A DNA stretch of 16,869 nucleotides from NCBI GenBank assembly GCA_023391895.1, contig JAEWAC010000127.1:1-16869 (forward strand), read 5' to 3'. The notes under the pieces were generated by a model. It ran no database searches. It was not told the origin of the DNA and saw only the letters and a list, made by a program, of their open reading frames with translations. Made by a program: the position numbers and the translations under genes. How positions within the stretch are numbered: the stretch's first letter is position 1; every line of letters starts with the position of its first letter. Positions 14,185 through 16,869 of the stretch are shown one piece after another. The DNA comes from Bacteroidota bacterium. Its GTDB lineage: Bacteria; Bacteroidota; Bacteroidia; Chitinophagales; Chitinophagaceae.

Positions 14185-14698
14185 TAAAGGTTCCAATTTA
14201 GTATACAACTGTAACTTTTAGATTGCTATATTGGAAGAAAAACGGTGTTATATTGCTCTGGTTATTAGGATATATAATTTTATTATATGTAAGCTCCCCT
14301 TAACTTCGCCGCATTTAAAAGTACAGAATTCATTTTGGTTTAAGCATAGGGATTTGGATTTTGCGATATTGGGCAGGCGTTACAAAGCCCAGCGCCTAGT
14401 GAAGGCGTGAGCTGTTGTAATCTTGTTGTCACTCCTTGGCTTTTTCTCTAACCTCTTGAAGGGATGAAAACACGTAGGAGTTCATTAGTGCTTTCCCAAG
14501 TACTCCTTTACGGTGCCTTTATACGATGATAAAGCATTAGCATTTTATAATGGAAATAGAAAGGTATATAGTCATTCTAGGCACCTCTGGGCATTTTTAA
14601 GATAGAACCTATATTATGATATTATCCATTATGTATATGTAAGTTTTTATTTCAGCCATTCATTTGTGACCTGCAGGAATAAAATAGCTTTTTTAAAA
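14185..14698. other. Intergenic region with IS relic
   Basis: Apart from the transposase fragment, this 514-bp stretch has an AT-only inverted repeat near 14270-14290 (ATATAAT and ATTATAT arms with a 3-nt spacer) and no other gene. No terminator is visible directly after the RES gene. Confidence 0.4.
14330..14510 (-). pseudogene. Decayed IS3-family transposase, C-terminal fragment
   Basis: Read on the minus strand, a frame ending at 14330 spells out YVFSSLQEVREKAKE, stop, QQDYNSSRLH, stop, ALGFVTPAQYRK. This matches the end of IS3-family (orfB/rve) transposases, where xxEWxxDYNxxRPHxxLGxxTPxEY is conserved. The stop after AKE is at the position of the conserved Trp (TGG to TGA), and a second stop follows His. 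The first part (DDE residues) is absent or shifted out of frame upstream of 14510. No inverted-repeat ends can be seen. It is an inactive relic between the RES gene and the HEPN operon. Confidence 0.75.
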
Positions 14699-15196
14699 TC
14701 AAAGCCTTCTTCTTGGTTTTCTGAACCACTTCTTAAACCAATACGTATGGTATTTGTCCCGCCATTTTGCATGCAGGTCAATGAGTTTGCTTTTAGCCCT
14801 GTCTGGCCATAGAAGGCCAATGGCATCCAGCTCCCTGAATATAGCTCGGATGTCTTCGGCCGTATAATGGTGCTGCCCATAGCCATGTTCCACAAAATAA
14901 TCGATCAGCTTTTCCCTGGCCTTATCCCGCCCTTGCCGTTTCCAGCTGCTGCACGAAAGGTTATCCATAAAATCGGTTAGTACCTGGTCTGGGGTAGTAT
15001 CCATGAGCCTGCATAATAACAGGAACTGGTAAGGAAGGACAAACCGAAAGTCAGCATGGCGTTCATAATCACCGGTTTGCCATTTCATACAGGGTTTAGG
15101 TTTATGACGATGCCTGGACGTGTCACTTCCCGGTGCTATGGCTTTCTTCGGGTCTATAGTCTTAAAATGGGCAGTGTTTCTTTTTCCTTTTTTCAT
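14699..15196 (-). CDS. Basic hypothetical protein coupled to the HEPN gene
   Basis: A 165-residue protein, strongly basic at both ends (MKKGKRN and FRKPRRRL). A short low-complexity His/Arg/Lys/Pro segment lies at about 28-38 (RHRHKPKPC). The middle contains FRFVLPYQFLLLCRLMDTTPDQVLTDFMDNL, a helical block, and HYTAEDIRAIFRELDAIGLLWP. No family I can name. Its start codon overlaps the stop of the HEPN gene by 4 nt (ATGA), so it is translationally coupled and most likely a functional partner. Its GC-rich codon use differs from the AT-rich RES and STAND genes nearby and matches the HEPN gene. Genes of this layout occur near Bacteroidota conjugative elements. Nucleic-acid binding is plausible from charge alone. 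Confidence 0.7.
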   Translation of the reverse strand: MKKGKRNTAHFKTIDPKKAIAPGSDTSRHRHKPKPCMKWQTGDYERHADFRFVLPYQFLLLCRLMDTTPDQVLTDFMDNLSCSSWKRQGRDKAREKLIDYFVEHGYGQHHYTAEDIRAIFRELDAIGLLWPDRAKSKLIDLHAKWRDKYHTYWFKKWFRKPRRRL

Positions 15197-16005
15197 ACCG
15201 TTTGATTTATGGGAAGGGAATGGCTTGCTGCAGAACCTGCGTAGCGCTTGATCAGCTCTTCAAAACAGTGCTCTAATACCTTCATCAGGGTTTTGACGCG
15301 GGCAAGCAGTTGAAACAGGTCTTCCTGTGATATTTCAAAGTGATGGGTATACCGGGCGCAGGTATAGGCTTTTTCCAGCCGCTCCAGCAACCGGCGGTCT
15401 GCACCCGTTCTCCCGGAAAGAAAAGTCTCCTGGGCCAAGCCATAGCGTTTCAGGTGCTGGTTTAGTTCTGAAAGGGTATGGGTCTTTACCTCCTGGCCGG
15501 TGAGCGCAAATAGGATAGCCCGTATAGCTTGTTCTGCCCCCTGGTGGAGCATAAAGGCAGCCAGGGCGTTTTCACCGCTGGCCAGGTAAAAGGTGGCACC
15601 GTTCAAAAAGGCTTCTGCCCGGTGAAAGCCTGCGGTAAAGTCCTGGACGGCTTTGGTTTTCACCCTTTGAATTCTTTCACTAAGGGGGAGGGGAAGTGAA
15701 GACACACCGCTGTCATACACCAGGTGCTCTCTGGTACAAAGGGTGGAATAGAACAGGTGCCCCTGGGAAAGCTGCCTTTCCAGGTCAGCGGCTAGGCAAA
15801 GGGTATAGTCAAACCGGTGCGCCACGGCTGATGCTTCAAGGCGTAATTTAATGTCCGTAAAGGAGGTGGTGCACTGGCTGGAAAGCACGATCAGCAGCAG
15901 GTTATGCTGGCGGAAGATTCTTTCGGGGCTGGCGGCTTCCCTTACTGTTTCGATCATCTGTTCCAGTACGGCACCTGCGTCCATCACACAAGATGATTGT
16001 AACAT
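15193..16005 (-). CDS. HEPN domain-containing protein
   Basis: A 270-residue protein with two parts. Residues about 1-110 look like a degenerate nucleotidyltransferase-like (MNT) fold (LLLIVLSSQCTTSFTDIKLRLE), but the catalytic GSxxxG and DxD motifs are missing. Residues about 118-245 form a HEPN domain (FLNGATFYLASGENALAAFMLHQGAEQAIRAILFALTG, THTLSELNQHLKRYG). The RNase motif Rx4-6H is not clear; the nearest is RYTHH (Arg218 to His222, one residue too short), so catalytic activity is uncertain. HEPN proteins act as RNases, toxins or nucleotidyl-modified partners in MNT-HEPN pairs. It precedes and overlaps the 165-aa gene. Start at 16005, directly after an AT palindrome. It likely belongs to a defence or toxin-like cassette. 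Confidence 0.82.
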   Translation of the reverse strand: MLQSSCVMDAGAVLEQMIETVREAASPERIFRQHNLLLIVLSSQCTTSFTDIKLRLEASAVAHRFDYTLCLAADLERQLSQGHLFYSTLCTREHLVYDSGVSSLPLPLSERIQRVKTKAVQDFTAGFHRAEAFLNGATFYLASGENALAAFMLHQGAEQAIRAILFALTGQEVKTHTLSELNQHLKRYGLAQETFLSGRTGADRRLLERLEKAYTCARYTHHFEISQEDLFQLLARVKTLMKVLEHCFEELIKRYAGSAASHSLPINQTV

Positions 16006-16006
16006 A

Positions 16007-16020
16007 ATATAATATTATAT
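16007..16020. repeat. AT-only palindrome at the start of the HEPN operon
   Basis: ATATAATATTATAT is a perfect 14-bp palindrome, one base upstream of the ATG at 16005. It may be a protein-binding site or just AT-rich promoter DNA. A spaced version of the same arms occurs near 14270-14290. Confidence 0.4.
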
Positions 16021-16054
16021 GGTTAAGAGTTTATATATATAAGCAATTGGTTTT

Positions 16055-16062
16055 TATTTTTG
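16055..16062 (+). promoter_or_regulatory. Candidate -7 box reading towards the XRE gene
   Basis: TATTTTTG is a full match to TAnnTTTG. The -33 is weak (TTA around 16031-16033, spacer 21). Initiation here would give a long leader of about 330 nt before the XRE gene, so it may instead serve a small RNA or be fortuitous. Confidence 0.3.
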
Positions 16063-16159
16063 CGTCATTCCCAGTTTATGGGCTTATTTCCTATGAGCAA
16101 CTGTTTTTGATACGACAACTAAGATACAGCGGGCGGTAGGGCTGGGAGGCAGGAGCGGG

Positions 16160-16350
16160 GTTGTAAAATACAGGTGCTTTGGTTGTAAATTATTACTTAG
16201 AAAACCATTATGAACCTCCTTGGATGTGACGTGGAGTAGCTGATTATGAAGTGTTTGGGAAAATGCAGAAGTGCATCTATCCGTATAAATACCTATAGGA
16301 AGAGCGGCAAAATGAAGCTATTTTTGTGAGTGGCAGTTGTAAAAGACAAC
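16160..16350. repeat. Three GTTGTAAA repeats in the XRE upstream region
   Basis: GTTGTAAA occurs at 16160-16167, 16182-16189 and 16336-16343. The last copy is part of an inverted repeat, GTTGT (16336-16340) and ACAAC (16346-16350), with a 5-nt spacer. The placement upstream of an XRE gene suggests regulator-binding half-sites. The gene-free region from 16021 to 16396 holds nothing else I recognise. Confidence 0.35.
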
Positions 16351-16396
16351 GGGCCTGTGGTTGTGTACCATTGTTTAAAAAGTTAAATTTAAAGAA

Positions 16397-16783
16397 ATGT
16401 CCACCCAAGCAATTCCAGAAGCTATGCACATTGGTAGAAAGATCAGCCGCATCCGCGAACTGCGGGGCATGAAACAGGAAACCCTGGCCCAGGAGCTGGG
16501 GATTTCGCAGCAGGCGGTGAGCAAGCTGGAACAAAGCGAGCAGGTGGAAGATGAAAAGCTGGAGTTTGTGGCAAAGGCGTTGGGTGTAAGTGCGGAGGCG
16601 ATTAAGAACTTTAATGAGGAGGCAGTATTCAATAATATTTCAAATACCTTTCATGATCATGCATCATTAATCAATTGTCAATTCAATCCGATTGAAAAGA
16701 TAATTGAACTGTATGATGCATTGCTGAAAAGTGAACGTGAAAAGGTATCGTTATTAGAACGGATTCTCCAGGATAAAAAGTGA
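16397..16783 (+). CDS. XRE-family transcriptional regulator
   Basis: A 128-residue protein. The HTH is at about residues 12-65: IGRKISRIRELRGMKQETLAQELGISQQAVSKLEQSEQVEDEKLEFVAKALGVSAEAIKNF, with KQETLAQEL and SQQAVSKLE as the DNA-binding helices. The tail (about 75-128) is acidic and ends in a helix (IELYDALLKSEREKVSLLERIL), possibly for dimerisation. This type is common in Bacteroidota, often near integrated elements. It is transcribed away from the HEPN operon, with 391 nt between. It may regulate the HEPN operon or itself through the GTTGTAAA repeats. It is a different subgroup from the XRE protein at 11720. Confidence 0.9.
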   Translation: MSTQAIPEAMHIGRKISRIRELRGMKQETLAQELGISQQAVSKLEQSEQVEDEKLEFVAKALGVSAEAIKNFNEEAVFNNISNTFHDHASLINCQFNPIEKIIELYDALLKSEREKVSLLERILQDKK

Positions 16784-16800
16784 ATTATTCTAAAATAATT
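16783..16800. repeat. AT-only hairpin after the XRE gene
   Basis: AATTATT (16783-16789) and AATAATT (16794-16800) are perfect 7-bp arms with a 4-nt loop, overlapping the stop codon. AT-only stems are weak terminators, so the role is uncertain. Confidence 0.3.
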
Positions 16801-16811
16801 TAAAAATTATA

Positions 16812-16866
16812 GTAGAACACCTGGTTTGGGACCAGGGGGTCGCAGGTTCGAATCCTGTCTCCTGAC
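16812..16866 (+). pseudogene. 3' fragment of tRNA-Pro (anticodon TGG), attachment-site scar
   Basis: From GTAGAAC onwards the sequence has the 3' half of a tRNA: D-arm remainder, anticodon arm CCTGG-TTTGGGA-CCAGG (anticodon TGG at 16827-16829), a 5-nt variable loop, T arm GCAGG-TTCGAAT-CCTGT, and the acceptor 3' strand CTCCTGA with C16866. The 5' half (acceptor strand TCAGGAG and D-arm 5' part) is missing: upstream is AT-rich DNA. A 3'-only tRNA copy is the usual product of integration into a tRNA gene. In the common orientation the element would lie to its left. Confidence 0.8.
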
Positions 16867-16869
16867 AAC

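Larger units (their letters stand above)
1510..16811. mobile_element. Probable integrative mobilizable element or composite island downstream of tRNA-Ser
   Basis: The region starts at a tRNA 3' end next to a tyrosine integrase. It carries a mobilization module (3007-5712), an excisionase-like HTH gene, and cargo with defence-type domains. It ends at a truncated tRNA-Pro fragment. No type IV secretion or tra genes are present, so it would need a helper element to move. The two ends are different tRNAs, so the true left and right ends are not proven and the region may be two elements joined or nested. The missing N terminus of the toprim protein and the IS3 remnant show that it has decayed in places. 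Confidence 0.55.

Noticed and set aside
16812..16866. Intact tRNA-Pro gene
   Set aside because: The acceptor 5' strand and the 5' part of the D arm are missing; upstream bases are AT-rich and do not pair with CTCCTGA.
1..16869. CRISPR array or retron-like repeats
   Set aside because: No regularly spaced direct repeats and no reverse transcriptase motif were found on either strand.

Overview
The window comes from a Bacteroidota chromosome, most likely a Chitinophagaceae-like soil or freshwater member. The support is: promoters of the TTG-N19-TAnnTTTG type upstream of tRNA-Ser and of the minus-strand operon at 12844; a Bacteroidota-type tyrosine integrase; and a Bacteroidota mobilization set (truncated toprim protein, MobC, relaxase, coiled-coil membrane protein, excisionase-like HTH protein). 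Genus-level assignment is inference.

Layout. Positions 1-1509 look like host core: the 3' end of a polysaccharide deacetylase gene, tatD, and tRNA-Ser(GGA), each with recognisable terminator or promoter signals. Immediately after tRNA-Ser, at 1761, a tyrosine recombinase begins what looks like an integrative mobilizable element. Positions 3007-5712 are its mobilization module: a toprim protein lacking its expected N-terminal zinc finger, a palindrome-bearing oriT candidate, then mobC, relaxase and a membrane protein, with mobC and relaxase overlapping by 4 nt. Positions 5893-7734 hold three minus-strand accessory genes (HTH/excisionase-like, a hypothetical possibly related to DUF6904, and a small membrane protein).

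A 900-bp AT-rich non-coding stretch with several inverted repeats precedes the main cargo: a 1006-residue protein with an N-terminal calcineurin-like metallophosphoesterase and a central STAND-like P-loop NTPase. That is the architecture of an intracellular sensor/effector and a strong candidate for an anti-phage system. A strong hairpin terminator separates it from a convergent three-gene minus-strand operon (184-aa protein with an IF2-N-like segment, 65-aa protein, XRE regulator). The operon's promoter carries a perfect 14-bp-arm operator overlapping the -33 element. Divergent from it is a stand-alone zinc-ribbon plus RES-domain protein, a likely NAD+-degrading toxin or defence effector. A decayed IS3-family transposase fragment follows. 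Then comes a GC-richer translationally coupled pair (HEPN-domain protein and a 165-aa basic protein), an XRE regulator, and finally a 55-nt 3' fragment of tRNA-Pro(TGG) at the very end of the window.

The tRNA-Pro fragment is the kind of scar that marks an element end. It does not match the tRNA-Ser next to the integrase, so the region is probably composite or nested rather than one simple element. The cargo (metallophosphoesterase-STAND, RES, HEPN, two XRE regulators) reads as a defence/toxin-rich accessory island carried by a mobilizable, non-self-conjugative element. No conjugation (tra) genes, CRISPR array or intact IS was seen.
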